64,000 nucleotides of DNA, from NCBI RefSeq assembly GCF_004402535.1, contig NZ_SOEY01000023.1, forward strand, positions 1 to 64,000, in the 5' to 3' direction. Below are positions 32,128 through 41,186 of this stretch, piece by piece (the stretch's first letter is position 1; each line of letters opens with the position of its first letter). The position numbers and the translations under genes were made by a program. The notes below the pieces were generated by a model that saw only the letters and a list, made by a program, of their open reading frames with translations, was not told the origin of the DNA and searched no databases. This DNA comes from Cryobacterium glaciale (GTDB taxonomy: Bacteria > Actinomycetota > Actinomycetes > Actinomycetales > Microbacteriaceae).

Positions 32128-32194
32128 GCCGGTAGAAATGCGACACGCCGGGCATTTTGCGTCGAAACTGCCAGCGTGTCGCGAATTTACCGGC
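32128..32194. repeat. 67-bp inverted-repeat element IR-1, copy 2
   Basis: Arms GCCGGTAGAAATGCGACACG / GTGTCGCGAATTTACCGGC. Same length as copies 1 and 3. The 31949-32667 interval (719 bp) between the RCC1 and LysR genes holds this element, IR-2, a REP-like copy and promoter sequence, with no gene visible. Confidence 0.9.
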
Positions 32195-32272
32195 ACAGCG
32201 TACCCGATCGGCGCTCAGCGCGCCCGAATGCGGCAGCGGCGCCCCTCAGCTCGTCGATTCCTGCCGGTGCCG

Positions 32273-32358
32273 GTTCACGTCTGCGGAGATCCGCCCGCAA
32301 TCTCCCTGAAAATCGCCGATTTCGGCGTCGAATCGCCGGGGCGTCCGCAGTTGTGTAC
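32273..32358. repeat. Inverted-repeat element IR-2, copy 2
   Basis: GTTCACGTCTGCGGAG at the left pairs imperfectly with CGTCCGCAGTTGTGTAC at the right, enclosing about 55 bp that includes an AATCGCCGATTTCGGCG inner repeat. It starts about 80 bp after IR-1. Confidence 0.75.
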
Positions 32359-32472
32359 GCCAACCCGGCCAGTAATGAGTTGGTGTGGATCATCCGCGCC
32401 AAGAGCCAGTAGGCCAACAAGGCGCGTACCGTGGCCGGTCTCCCGCAGATGTGCATTGCAAGCCAGCGCCCC

Positions 32473-32590
32473 CGCTGATCAAGGTGCGAGGTGCTAGCGA
32501 TCGAGACCTGATCTCCGCCGCGTGATCTCGATCGCTCGCAAGCTCGCGCCTCGATCGGCGAAGAGGCTCGCGCTTCGATCGGCGGATGCC
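32473..32590. repeat. REP-like palindrome copy
   Basis: Left arm degenerate (CTGATCAAGGTGCGAGG...GCGATCGAGACC), right arm GATCTCGATCGCTCGCAAG, followed by two imperfect right-arm repeats, the last ending TCGATCGGCGGATGCC. Lies 78 bp upstream of the LysR gene start. Confidence 0.85.
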
Positions 32591-32667
32591 CCGCAGCCAC
32601 TGATCGTCGGGGACTCCATGCCCCTCGCCAGGTATAACCATCCCCGCACCTTCCCTAGAGTTGAAGC

Positions 32668-33570
32668 ATGACGCTCAACCAACTCCGCGTGTTCCTGGCC
32701 GCGGCCCGCCTCGGGTCGTTCACCGCAGCAGCCGAATCGCTGGAGATGGCACAACCCTCCGTCTCGGAGCTGGTCAAGCGCCTCGAGGAGACCTACGGCA
32801 CGCGACTGTTCGTGCGCGGTGGACGCCGCCTCATCCTCACCTCGGCTGGCCGCGAGCTGCTGCCCCTGGCCGAACAGACCGTGGCCAGCGCGGCCGCCGC
32901 CGACCGGGCCTTGCGCGCCGTGAACGCCCTCACCGGGGGAGTGGCGTCGTTCGGCCTGCTGCGCAACGCCAACTACTACTCGCTCAGCAACCTGCTGACC
33001 CAATTTCACGCCGCCCACCCGAGTGTGCGTCTGCGCGTTCTCGGCGTGAACTCGGTCGAGGTCGCGCACATGGTGCAGGTCGGCGAGCTCGAGGCCGGCC
33101 TGGTCGTGCTCCCGGTCGACACCACCGAGCTCAAGGTGCTGCCGCTGCGTCGCGATGAAGTTCTCTACGCCAGCGCGAATCCCGACCATGTCAAAAGGCC
33201 GGTGACGCTCGCCGACCTCGCCGCCCGCAACCTCATCCTCTACGACGCCCACTACGGCTGGCGCGACCCGACCCGGCGCCAGCTGGCCGACCGGGCGCAG
33301 ATCGAGGGCATCACCCTCGAGGCACGCATCGAAGTCGAGCAGACCGGTTCGGCCCTCAACCTCGTCGCGGCCGGCGCCGGCGACACCTTCGTCTCCAAAA
33401 CCATTGTCGACAGCGGCACCTGCCCGCCCGAAATCTACTTCACGTCCTTCGCCGACCCGTTCTTCGAGACGGTCGCCCTGGTGCAGCGCGAAGACACCGT
33501 GCTCTCACCCGCCACCGCCGAACTGGCGCGCCTAGCCCAGCTGATGCTCTCCGACTCCGCCAACCTCTAA
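32668..33570 (+). CDS. LysR-family transcriptional regulator
   Basis: 300 aa. N-terminal helix-turn-helix: MTLNQLRVFLAAARLGSFTAAAESLEMAQPSVSELVKRLE. The effector domain follows and includes GLLRNANYYSLSNLLTQFHA and the loop LILYDAHYGWRDPTRRQ. It has no clear divergent partner: the upstream neighbour is a repeat-filled region and the downstream neighbour is convergent, with the last 39 bases shared with the GH13 gene. Target genes are not evident. Confidence 0.9.
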   Translation: MTLNQLRVFLAAARLGSFTAAAESLEMAQPSVSELVKRLEETYGTRLFVRGGRRLILTSAGRELLPLAEQTVASAAAADRALRAVNALTGGVASFGLLRNANYYSLSNLLTQFHAAHPSVRLRVLGVNSVEVAHMVQVGELEAGLVVLPVDTTELKVLPLRRDEVLYASANPDHVKRPVTLADLAARNLILYDAHYGWRDPTRRQLADRAQIEGITLEARIEVEQTGSALNLVAAGAGDTFVSKTIVDSGTCPPEIYFTSFADPFFETVALVQREDTVLSPATAELARLAQLMLSDSANL

Positions 33571-35223
33571 CCACACCGTCGTCGACGGTTCAATCACCGC
33601 CGACACCCCGGAACTAACCAACCTCACCCGACCGGTCGGCACGGCAGTTGGCACCAGCCCAAAGTTCGTCACCGACATCCAACCGTCAGACCGGGTGATG
33701 TACAGAGCCTCCGCCGCGACGCGCACCTCCACCGTGGCATCGCGCTGCATAGACCGCCGCAGAGCAAGAGCCTCGCGGTACATCGTCAACGTCGATCCGT
33801 CCACGCCCGCCTGCGCCTCAACGCTCAGCGCGCCAAACCATGGGGGTTGCGGCAGCACAGCCGCCGCAGACCCAAAGCCGAACGACGGCCCCTCCGACGT
33901 CCACGGCAGGGGCACCCGCGACCCGTCGCGCCCCTTGCGCAGCCCGCCGGTGCGCTCCCAGATCGGATCCTGCAGCACCTCAACCGGCAGGTCGGCCACC
34001 TCCGGCAGCCCCAATTCCTCGCCCTGATACAGGTAGCTCGAACCGGGCAGCGCCAAGGTCAGCATCGTGGCTGCCCGCGCTCGCCGCAGGCCCAGTGCCA
34101 GATCCTCCGCCGGCGACACCCCGTGCGACATCAGCCACGCGGGCAGATCCGCGCCCTCGGGGAGCCCGTACCGACTGGAATGCCGCACCACATCATGATT
34201 CGACAACACCCAAGTGGATGACGACCCCACCGACGCCGACAGCGCCAAATTCTCGAGAATGGCCGCTTCAAAAGCCTCCGCCGACCAGGGAGCTTCGAGC
34301 AGGGCGAACTCGAACGCCTGGCCGAGTTCGCTCGGCCGGGCATAGAGCGCCCGCCGATGCGGTGCCACCCACGCCTCAGCGACCGCGGACCGCGGCGGCG
34401 TATAGCTGTCGAACAGTTGCCGCCACTCGGCGAAGATCTCGTGCACTTCGTCGCGGTCGAACAGGGGGTCGGTGCCATCCGAGAGCCGCACCGGTGCTTC
34501 AGGGTCCACAGCCCCGACCGGTCCCATGCTGACGGCCGCGACCGACGCGCGTGGTGAGAGATCTTTGGCCAACCCGTGCGCAACATCCACTCGAAAGCCG
34601 TCGACGCCGCGATCGGCCCAAAACCTCAACGTGGTCAGAAACTCGTCGCGAACCTCACGGTTGCTCCAGTTGAAGTCGGGCTGCTCCACCGCGAACAGGT
34701 GCAGATACCAGTCGCCATCGCCCGCCGCTTGCCAGGCACTGCCGCCGAACAGCGACTGCCAGTCGTTCGGCGGCAACAAGGCTCCCTTGCCGCGCCCGCG
34801 TCGAAAGATATACCGCGCCCGGGCGGGCGACCGGGAGACGGATGCCAGCGCCTGGCGAAACCACACGTGACGGTTCGAGGAATGGTTGGGCACGATGTCG
34901 ACAATCACCCGCAGCCCGGCCTCGTGCGCGTCGTGAACGATCGCGTCGAAGGTTGCGAGCGAGCCGAGCGACGGGTCAACGTCGCGGTAATCGTCTACGT
35001 CGTAGCCGCCGTCCACCAGTCGTGACGGGTAGAACGGGCTCAGCCAGAGGGCGTCGACGCCGAGGTCGCGCAGGTACGGGATGCGGGAGCGCACCCCCTC
35101 GAGGTCACCGACGCCCGACCCGGTCGAGTCCGTGAAAGCGCGCGGATAGACCTGGTAGACGACGGCGTCGCGCCACCAGTCGGGGTCGGCCGCGAGCAGT
35201 TCGCCCGACGAGAATGCAGACAT
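33532..35223 (-). CDS. GH13 alpha-glucosidase
   Basis: 563 aa, oligo-1,6-glucosidase/alpha-glucosidase-like branch. (beta/alpha)8 barrel with catalytic nucleophile Asp213 (GFRVDVAHG), acid Glu283 (AVAEAWV) and Asp344 (SNHD). Region I is DIVPNHSS, and the YQVYPRAFTDSTGSGVGDL start is typical. No signal peptide, so intracellular. ATG at 35223 has GGAG seven bases upstream; the longer open frame crosses the LacI gene and is rejected. Last gene of the sugar ABC operon, hydrolysing the imported alpha-glucoside. Its 3' end overlaps the convergent LysR gene. Confidence 0.9.
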   Translation of the reverse strand: MSAFSSGELLAADPDWWRDAVVYQVYPRAFTDSTGSGVGDLEGVRSRIPYLRDLGVDALWLSPFYPSRLVDGGYDVDDYRDVDPSLGSLATFDAIVHDAHEAGLRVIVDIVPNHSSNRHVWFRQALASVSRSPARARYIFRRGRGKGALLPPNDWQSLFGGSAWQAAGDGDWYLHLFAVEQPDFNWSNREVRDEFLTTLRFWADRGVDGFRVDVAHGLAKDLSPRASVAAVSMGPVGAVDPEAPVRLSDGTDPLFDRDEVHEIFAEWRQLFDSYTPPRSAVAEAWVAPHRRALYARPSELGQAFEFALLEAPWSAEAFEAAILENLALSASVGSSSTWVLSNHDVVRHSSRYGLPEGADLPAWLMSHGVSPAEDLALGLRRARAATMLTLALPGSSYLYQGEELGLPEVADLPVEVLQDPIWERTGGLRKGRDGSRVPLPWTSEGPSFGFGSAAAVLPQPPWFGALSVEAQAGVDGSTLTMYREALALRRSMQRDATVEVRVAAEALYITRSDGWMSVTNFGLVPTAVPTGRVRLVSSGVSAVIEPSTTVWLEVGGVGEHQLG

Positions 35224-35278
35224 GATGGTTCTCCAAACGGATGCCGGCCCCGCGAGGCCAGGCGCTGCACTAAGGGGG

Positions 35279-36280
35279 TCAGGCCGGAACGTGCGAGGTG
35301 CGCAGCACGACCGTGGTCGGCACGACCATCGTGCGCACCGGCAGGGTGGTGCCGTGGCTGAGCTGCTTGATGCGTTCCACCAGCAGGGCGCTCGCGACGC
35401 GAGACATCTCGGCGAGGTGGGTGTCGACGGTGGTGAGCGCGAAGACCGGCCAGCCGGCGAGCGGGCTGTTGTCGAAGCCGATGACGGCGGGGCGGTGGGC
35501 CCGCTCACCCTGTTCGGCGATGGCGTTGAGCAGCCCGATGGCCACGGCATCGGTGCTGCAGAACACCGCTGTCGGGCGCTCGCGCAGGGAGACCAGTTCG
35601 GCCCAGCCGAGGCGCCCGGCCTCATAGGTGAGGTCACCGCGAATGACCGGGCGCATCGACGATGCCAGGCCGCCCGCGCGCAGGGCGGTCGTGAACCCGC
35701 GTTCTCGATCGGCCGCGCTGCTCAAGTCCGTCGGTCCGGCGATCATGGCGATGTTGGTGTGACCGTCGCCGAGCAGCAGCTGGGCGATGGAGCGGGCCCC
35801 GCCGGTGTTGTCGGCCGTCACGCTGTCCGCTTCGATCCCCTGGGCGATGCGGTTGAGGAACACGAAGGGAATGTTGCGCTTCTGCAGCCGGGCGGGCAGT
35901 TCGGAATCGCGGTGCGAGGTCGTGAGAATGACGCCGTCGACCGACCCGTCGAACAGAATCGAATGATCGAGTTTGCGGGTCGGGTCCTCCGAGATGAGCA
36001 GCATGCCGTAGCCGCGGTTCTGCAGCTCGTCGTGCATCGCCGGAATGGTGTCGGGGTAGGTGAGGTTGCCGAGCTCGGTGACGACGGCGATCTGCCCGGT
36101 GGCGCGCCGGCTGAGGCTGCGCCCGACGCTGCTGGGAACGTAGCCGAGACGCTCCGACGCTTCTTTCACCCGTTCGATCGTGGCGGGCGAGATCTGTGTG
36201 TCGCCGCGCAGCGCCCGGGACACGGTCGCCTGCGACACCTGGGCTTCACGGGCAACATCGTGGCTGGTGATACGAGACAT
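35279..36280 (-). CDS. LacI-family repressor
   Basis: 333 aa. HTH ITSHDVAREAQVSQATVSRALRG at the N-terminus with hinge helix SSVGRSLSRR, then a periplasmic-binding-like sugar domain (GIEADSVTADNTGGARSIAQ, AVFCSTDAVAIGLL, GFDNSPLAGW). Lies between the permease genes and GH13 gene, three bases from the upstream stop, so it is likely autoregulated with the operon. TATACGTATA upstream of the binding-protein gene is a plausible operator. Confidence 0.92.
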   Translation of the reverse strand: MSRITSHDVAREAQVSQATVSRALRGDTQISPATIERVKEASERLGYVPSSVGRSLSRRATGQIAVVTELGNLTYPDTIPAMHDELQNRGYGMLLISEDPTRKLDHSILFDGSVDGVILTTSHRDSELPARLQKRNIPFVFLNRIAQGIEADSVTADNTGGARSIAQLLLGDGHTNIAMIAGPTDLSSAADRERGFTTALRAGGLASSMRPVIRGDLTYEAGRLGWAELVSLRERPTAVFCSTDAVAIGLLNAIAEQGERAHRPAVIGFDNSPLAGWPVFALTTVDTHLAEMSRVASALLVERIKQLSHGTTLPVRTMVVPTTVVLRTSHVPA

Positions 36281-36282
36281 GG

Positions 36283-37203
36283 TCAGCCCTTCACCGCTCC
36301 GCCGCCCAGCCCGGCGACCAGGTACTTGCGCGCGAAGATGGCAATGAAGACGACGGGAATGACCAGCAGAATGCTGGCTGCTGCCAGTGTCTGGTACGTG
36401 GACACGTCGTCGGCTCCCTTTTGTGCTGCGATGAAGACTGGAATGGTCACCGCGCTGTTCTGCGTTAGCGTGAGTGCCACCAAATATTCCTGGAACGCGA
36501 CGAGCAGGGTGAAGACACCGGCCGTCACGAGCCCGGGGCCCATCAGGGGAATGATCACTCGACGGAACGCACCGAAATGGCTGCACCCATCGATCATGGC
36601 AGCCTCGTCTAGTTCCTTGGGGATATCGCGAAAGAATCCGATCAGCAGCAGTAGGGTGAAGGGCATATTCACCGCCACGAGCGCCGCGACGAGGGCGAAA
36701 TTCGTGTCGTAGATGCCGAGCGCCTGCGATGCCTCATAGAAGGGCAGCACGATTGCGAAGCGCGGAATGGTGCGCAGCACCACAGCGAGAATCAGCAGGA
36801 TCGGGCCGATGACGCCCGCGTAACGCGCGAAGGCGTAGGCGGCGGGTGCCCCCACGCAGAGGGCAACGATCACGGTGAGTACGGCGACCAGAAAGGTGTT
36901 GCCCAGAACGGATGCGAACTGGGTGCCCCGCCAGAGATCGGCGAAAGCGCCGAACTGGGGTTCGAAGATCCACGTGGGAGGGTTGGTGAACGCGGCCTGG
37001 AAGGGCTTGACCGCCGTCAGGAAGGCCCAGACGAAGGGGCTGAGCGACATCACGACCACAAACGTGAGCACGAGCCCAAGCGTGACGGTGAGGTTGCGGT
37101 CGTGCAGCTTCTTGGCGCGACGGGTGCGTTCGCGTTCGGCGGTGCGGGGCGCGCTGGGGCCGGCCGACATATTGACCGTGGGGGAGTCGAGTGTTGTGGT
37201 CAT
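36283..37203 (-). CDS. Sugar ABC transporter permease (MalG type)
   Basis: 306 aa with six membrane segments after a 40-residue basic N-terminus. The EAA loop is EAAMIDGCSHFGAFRRVIIPLMGPG, contacting the ATPase. The start overlaps the stop of the partner permease (ATGA). No ATPase gene is present in the operon, so a shared MsiK-type ATPase encoded elsewhere probably energises it, as is common in actinobacteria. Confidence 0.92.
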   Translation of the reverse strand: MTTTLDSPTVNMSAGPSAPRTAERERTRRAKKLHDRNLTVTLGLVLTFVVVMSLSPFVWAFLTAVKPFQAAFTNPPTWIFEPQFGAFADLWRGTQFASVLGNTFLVAVLTVIVALCVGAPAAYAFARYAGVIGPILLILAVVLRTIPRFAIVLPFYEASQALGIYDTNFALVAALVAVNMPFTLLLLIGFFRDIPKELDEAAMIDGCSHFGAFRRVIIPLMGPGLVTAGVFTLLVAFQEYLVALTLTQNSAVTIPVFIAAQKGADDVSTYQTLAAASILLVIPVVFIAIFARKYLVAGLGGGAVKG

Positions 37204-38063
37204 GCTGAGCGCGCTTCTTTCCAGGTCATACGAAGGAACGGGATGAGCAGAACGATGGTGAGGATGATCGTCAACACGTTGACGGCGCTGGCGATGCCGA
37301 GTCGATACGACTCACCCAGGGCCACCTGGTAGACGAAGGCCATAAGCGACTCCGTGCCCAGGCTCGTCGCGGCCGGCGTGATGATTCGAATCGAGTCGAA
37401 GACCTTGAGACTGTCCATGATGCTGATCAGCAGCACGAAGGAGAACAGTGGGGCCATGATCGGAATGACAACGTAACGCTGACGCTGCCACCAATTCGCA
37501 CCGTCGAGCTGAGCGGCCTCGAGGGGTTCCTCGGGCAGCGTGGCGAGGCCGGCCAGCAGCACCATGATCACGAACGGTGTCTCGTGCCAGAGTGCGTGCA
37601 GCCCGATGAGAACGCGGGCCGGGCCCACCTCGGTGAGCCAGTTGATGTTCACGCCGATGATAGCCAGGCCCTGGTTGACGACGCCGCCGAAGATGTCGTT
37701 GAACAGCCAGGAGAAATTCAGTGCGCCGATGACCGTGGGTACCACGTACGACGCCATGAGCAGCCCGAGAATGATCATTCGGCCACGTTTGATGCGGTTC
37801 AGCATCAGGGCGATGCCGTACCCGGCAATGATCTTGGCGAGGGTCACGACAATCGTGAAGCCGATCGTGAACTTGGTGGCATCACCGAAGCGGGGGCTGC
37901 TGAAAATCTCGAAATAGTTCGCGAGGCCGGTGAAGACGCCGGGCTGGCCCACGGGAACGTTCTGAAAGCTCCAGACCAGGGTGGTGATGAGGGGAACGAG
38001 GAGAAGACCGAGCATCAGCACGAGGGCGGGTGCTGAGAAGGCGACGAAGTGTTTGAGTTTCAT
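37200..38063 (-). CDS. Sugar ABC transporter permease (MalF type)
   Basis: 287 aa, six membrane segments. EAA-like loop PLEAAQLDGANWWQRQRYVVIPIM. GGAG lies seven bases before the ATG at 38063; the frame is open slightly further upstream but without family sequence. Pairs with the MalG-type subunit to import the sugar bound by the lipoprotein upstream. Confidence 0.92.
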   Translation of the reverse strand: MKLKHFVAFSAPALVLMLGLLLVPLITTLVWSFQNVPVGQPGVFTGLANYFEIFSSPRFGDATKFTIGFTIVVTLAKIIAGYGIALMLNRIKRGRMIILGLLMASYVVPTVIGALNFSWLFNDIFGGVVNQGLAIIGVNINWLTEVGPARVLIGLHALWHETPFVIMVLLAGLATLPEEPLEAAQLDGANWWQRQRYVVIPIMAPLFSFVLLISIMDSLKVFDSIRIITPAATSLGTESLMAFVYQVALGESYRLGIASAVNVLTIILTIVLLIPFLRMTWKEARSA

Positions 38064-38122
38064 GAAATTCTCCGGTCGGGGCGGCGCACGCCCAACGGGC
38101 GATCGAGATGAGGTGCTGGGGC

Positions 38123-38151
38123 GGGAGGCACGCTGCACTAGCGTGCCTCCC
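38123..38151 (-). terminator. Intercistronic hairpin after the binding-protein gene
   Basis: GGGAGGCACGCT and AGCGTGCCTCCC form a perfect 12-bp stem with a 5-base loop, 17 bases past the binding-protein stop and about 60 bases before the permease start. Such hairpins usually stabilise the binding-protein part of the mRNA and reduce read-through to the membrane subunits. Confidence 0.8.
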
Positions 38152-38167
38152 GGGGAGCAAAGCGTGG

Positions 38168-39520
38168 TTACGGGGTGTAGCCTGCCGCGGCGATCGCGGC
38201 CACGGCGGCTGCCTGCAGCGCCGCCGCGCCGTCGGCCGACGACAGGGTGCCGTTGACGACCTGCGCCAGGATGGGCGCCATGCCCGCGTAGACATCGGCC
38301 ATGTAGGGCAGGTGTGGCAGCCCGTTCGGGCGTTCGCTTTCGAGAACCGCGCGGGCGGCCGGTTCGAAGGCCAGGTTGGCGTTCTCTGCCTGGGAGTTTC
38401 GGGCCGGAATGGTGGCTCCGGCCGCTTCGGCCGCGGCGTCAGCCCCGGTTGCAACGCTCAGCAGGTCGAACATGAGGTCCTTGTCGACCTCGGTGTTCGA
38501 CGCGATGGCGAATCCGTCCACGGAGAGGCTCGTGGCCGGGGTGCCGCCGGTGATGACCGACGGAGGCACGGCAAAGCCGAAGCTCTCCGACAGGTCGGTC
38601 TGATCGGCGTCGAGCAGGGCCGAAACGCGCCCGGCGAAGAGCATCGACATGGCGGCCTGGCCGGTCTGCAGCTGGGTGATCACTTCGGGCGACGACCACG
38701 ACGTGGCCTGCTGGTTCATGGCGAGGTAGGTGGACCGCAGCGCGTCGAGTGCGGCGACGGATTCCGGGGTGTCGAGCGTCGGCGTTGCCTCACCGTCTTT
38801 GAACCAGTCGCCGCCGAGCGAGCCGAGAACTTGGTTGTAGGCGGTTGACACGTCTCCGGCCGAGTTGAACGGGAGGGCGAGCGGGTTGACCATCCCGGTC
38901 TCGGTGGTGATGGTTTCTGACGCCGCGATCATCTCCGCGTAGGTCGTGGGAACGTCGAGGCCGAGGTCATCGAAGATGTCCTGGCGGTACACGAAGATGA
39001 TGGTGCCCCAGAAGGTGGGGATTCCGAACTGCTGGCCGTCGAACTGCAGCTGTTCCATGAGCACCGGGTCGACGTCGTCGAGGCCGAGTTCATCGCCTCG
39101 CTCAGCGATCTGCTCGTCGAGGGCGTCGATCCAGCCATGTTCGGCATAGAGCGGGTACACCGTGCCGTAGACCTCGATGAGGTCGTAGCTGGGGTTGGTG
39201 CCCGACATCGACTGGGTGGCCCGCTGGTTCTGGCCGGCGAAGTCCGTTGCCGGCGCGTTCACGGTGAGGGTGCCGGTCGTGCATCCGCTCGCGACCGCGT
39301 TGGTGAACGGGTCGGTCGAGGGGCTGTTGTAGGAGAGCACATTGACCGTGGTTTTGGTGTCGGGCATCGTGATGCTACAGGCAACACCGACTCCGCCCAC
39401 GTCGGCGCCGGCCCCACAAGCGGTCAAGGCCAGGGCGGCCGAAGCAGCGCCGAGGGCGAGGCTCACTCGCAACTTTCGGCGCATTCTCGGTTTGTATGTT
39501 GGTGCTGTGAAACGTGACAT
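38168..39520 (-). CDS. Extracellular sugar-binding lipoprotein (SBP family 1)
   Basis: 450 aa. Signal sequence with lipobox LTAC (Cys35). The mature part fits family 1 carbohydrate-binding proteins (VYRQDIFDDLGLDVPTTYAEM, GQAAMSMLFAGR). ATG at 39520 has GGAG six bases upstream. First gene of the operon SBP-permease-permease-LacI-GH13; the encoded glucosidase suggests an alpha-linked gluco-oligosaccharide ligand. Confidence 0.92.
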   Translation of the reverse strand: MSRFTAPTYKPRMRRKLRVSLALGAASAALALTACGAGADVGGVGVACSITMPDTKTTVNVLSYNSPSTDPFTNAVASGCTTGTLTVNAPATDFAGQNQRATQSMSGTNPSYDLIEVYGTVYPLYAEHGWIDALDEQIAERGDELGLDDVDPVLMEQLQFDGQQFGIPTFWGTIIFVYRQDIFDDLGLDVPTTYAEMIAASETITTETGMVNPLALPFNSAGDVSTAYNQVLGSLGGDWFKDGEATPTLDTPESVAALDALRSTYLAMNQQATSWSSPEVITQLQTGQAAMSMLFAGRVSALLDADQTDLSESFGFAVPPSVITGGTPATSLSVDGFAIASNTEVDKDLMFDLLSVATGADAAAEAAGATIPARNSQAENANLAFEPAARAVLESERPNGLPHLPYMADVYAGMAPILAQVVNGTLSSADGAAALQAAAVAAIAAAGYTP

Positions 39521-39822
39521 GCAGAACTCCTCAACGGCCTTGGAACGAATTATTCTCTTGTTATACGTATACGCGACACTTCGCTGGTTTGTCGAGTTTT
39601 TACGCAAATTGCAGCGAGATCGTCATAAGCGGATGCCCGATTTCGGCTAGTCCAACCCGCAAAATCGCGTTTATCTAATAGAGGCACGGGCGCGTCGCGA
39701 GCGTGCCTATTCAGACATCCGTCTGGCTGTTATTGCGTCGGTAATATATATAGCTGAACCCTATGTCAGGTACGTCATATCGGGCATTGTCCTTTGACAG
39801 CGATTCTTCTAGACTCCGAAAC
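39521..39822. promoter_or_regulatory. Divergent control region with several inverted repeats
   Basis: 302 bp without a gene. It contains TATACGTATA (39562-39571), 42 bases from the binding-protein start; a GAGGCACG...CGTGCCT hairpin near 39681-39708; and CAGAC-ATCC-GTCTG (39712-39725), an operator-like repeat facing the dehydrogenase gene. TTGTCC (39787) and TAGACT (39810) are 17 bases apart, and would place transcription start at the ATG at 39823 (leaderless). Confidence 0.5.
39562..39571. promoter_or_regulatory. Candidate LacI operator TATACGTATA
   Basis: Perfect 10-bp palindrome with the central CG typical of LacI-family sites, upstream of the sugar-binding lipoprotein. A related perfect palindrome ACGTATACGT occurs at 43405, upstream of the second NTF2-like gene; both contain GTATAC / ATACGTAT sequence. 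Confidence 0.45.
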
Positions 39823-41172
39823 ATGCTCTTCACACCCTCAGTTCTCCAGTCCCTGGCCGGCTCGTTCACCACCGTGAAAGTACCCGCCGTCAACGCACCT
39901 GCTGCCCAGCGCGACCCGGCCGTGGCCGAAACCGTCAGCCGCATGCTGCTCGACATCGAAAAGCGCGGCCTCGACGCCATCGGCGACTACGCCCGCAAGC
40001 TCGATCACTGGGACGGCCGCTCGTTCGAACTCGACGCCCAGACCATCCGCACGAGCGGCGACCGTCTGGCCCCCGACCTGCGCGCGGCGATCGACCTGGG
40101 CTCGGAACGCACCAGAGCCTTCGCCCTTGAGCAGCGTCGCCGCCTGGTGGACTTTGAAACCGAGCCGATCCCCGGCCTGGTCACCGGTGTCAAGTACGTT
40201 CCGGTGACCCGCGTCGGTGCCTACCTCCCGGCCGGGCGCTTTCCGCTCACCGCCAGCGCCTTCATGACCGTCGGGGTTGCTAAGGCAGCCGGCGTCGACA
40301 CCGTACTCGCGTGCAGCCCGCCGCAGCCCGACGGCGGTGCCAACGACGCCGTCGTCTACGCCGCCTACGTGAGCGGCGTCGACCGCATCTTCGTGCTCGG
40401 CGGCGTGCAGGCGCTCGCCGCCATGGCCTTCGGCCTGCTCGGCGAACTTCCCGTCGACATGCTCGTCGGTGCCGGCAACGCCTTCGTCGCCGAAGCCAAG
40501 CGCCAGCTCTTCGGCGCCGCCGCGATCGACCTGCTCGCCGGGCCGTCCGAGGTGGCCGTGCTCGCCGACGAAACCGCCGACCCCGAGATCGTCGCCGCCG
40601 ACCTGCTCGGGCAGGCCGAACACGGCCCCAACTCGCCGGCCGCACTCGTGACCACCTCGCCGGCCCTCGCCGACGCGGTCAACGAAGCCATCATGCGCCA
40701 GATCGCCGGTCTCTCCACGGTTGAGATTCTCTCGGCGGCCTGGCGCGACTTCGGGTCCATTACCGTCGCGAAAGACCGCGAGACCGCGGTCACGCTCATG
40801 GACGACCTGGCCCCCGAGCACCTCGAAATCATCACGAGCGACGACGACTGGTACCACGAGAAGCTGCGCAACTACGGCTCCCTCTTTATCGGTGCGTGGA
40901 GCACCGTGGCATACTCCGATAAGGGGATGGCGGGCACGAACCACACGCTGCCCACTGCCGGTGGCGCCAAGCACAGCGCCGGCCTGTCGGCTGCCCGGTT
41001 TGTGAAGCCGCTGACCTACCAGCGCATTTCGAAGGAGGCCACCCCTGAACTCGCCGTTGCCGTTCAAGTGATCAGCGATTCTGAGGGCATGAGCGCCCAC
41101 AGCGCCACCGCCACGATGCGCCTGGCGCGCTACGAACTGCCCGAGGCTGAATTGCTCGCGCTCAGCCTGTAA
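39823..41172 (+). CDS. Histidinol-dehydrogenase-family alcohol dehydrogenase (HpsN-like paralogue)
   Basis: 449 aa. HisD fold with zinc and catalytic residues kept: LAGPSEV, GQAEHGPNS (Gln and His), APEHLEI (Glu-His) and SDSEGMSAHSAT. The segment YSDKGMAGTNHTLPT is like the HpsN/sulfopropanediol 3-dehydrogenase group rather than biosynthetic HisD, and there is no other his gene here. The family oxidises an alcohol to a carboxylate with two NAD+. First gene of an operon with NTF2-like and nitrilase-like genes. ATG at 39823 matches the family start and a possible leaderless promoter; the frame is also open from 39763. Substrate unknown. Confidence 0.82.
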   Translation: MLFTPSVLQSLAGSFTTVKVPAVNAPAAQRDPAVAETVSRMLLDIEKRGLDAIGDYARKLDHWDGRSFELDAQTIRTSGDRLAPDLRAAIDLGSERTRAFALEQRRRLVDFETEPIPGLVTGVKYVPVTRVGAYLPAGRFPLTASAFMTVGVAKAAGVDTVLACSPPQPDGGANDAVVYAAYVSGVDRIFVLGGVQALAAMAFGLLGELPVDMLVGAGNAFVAEAKRQLFGAAAIDLLAGPSEVAVLADETADPEIVAADLLGQAEHGPNSPAALVTTSPALADAVNEAIMRQIAGLSTVEILSAAWRDFGSITVAKDRETAVTLMDDLAPEHLEIITSDDDWYHEKLRNYGSLFIGAWSTVAYSDKGMAGTNHTLPTAGGAKHSAGLSAARFVKPLTYQRISKEATPELAVAVQVISDSEGMSAHSATATMRLARYELPEAELLALSL

Positions 41173-41186
41173 TTGAAAGTGGATTC

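Noticed and set aside
35224..35637. N-terminal extension of the GH13 glucosidase
   Set aside because: Lies antisense-frame to the LacI coding sequence on the same strand; GGAG and the family start are at 35223.
39838..41100. 420-codon minus-strand frame opposite the HisD-like gene
   Set aside because: Shadow of a highly conserved enzyme on the plus strand.
39823..41172. Biosynthetic histidinol dehydrogenase (hisD of the histidine operon)
   Set aside because: No hisC/hisB/hisH neighbours; the YSDKGMAGTNHTLPT region and operon context fit the catabolic HpsN-like group.
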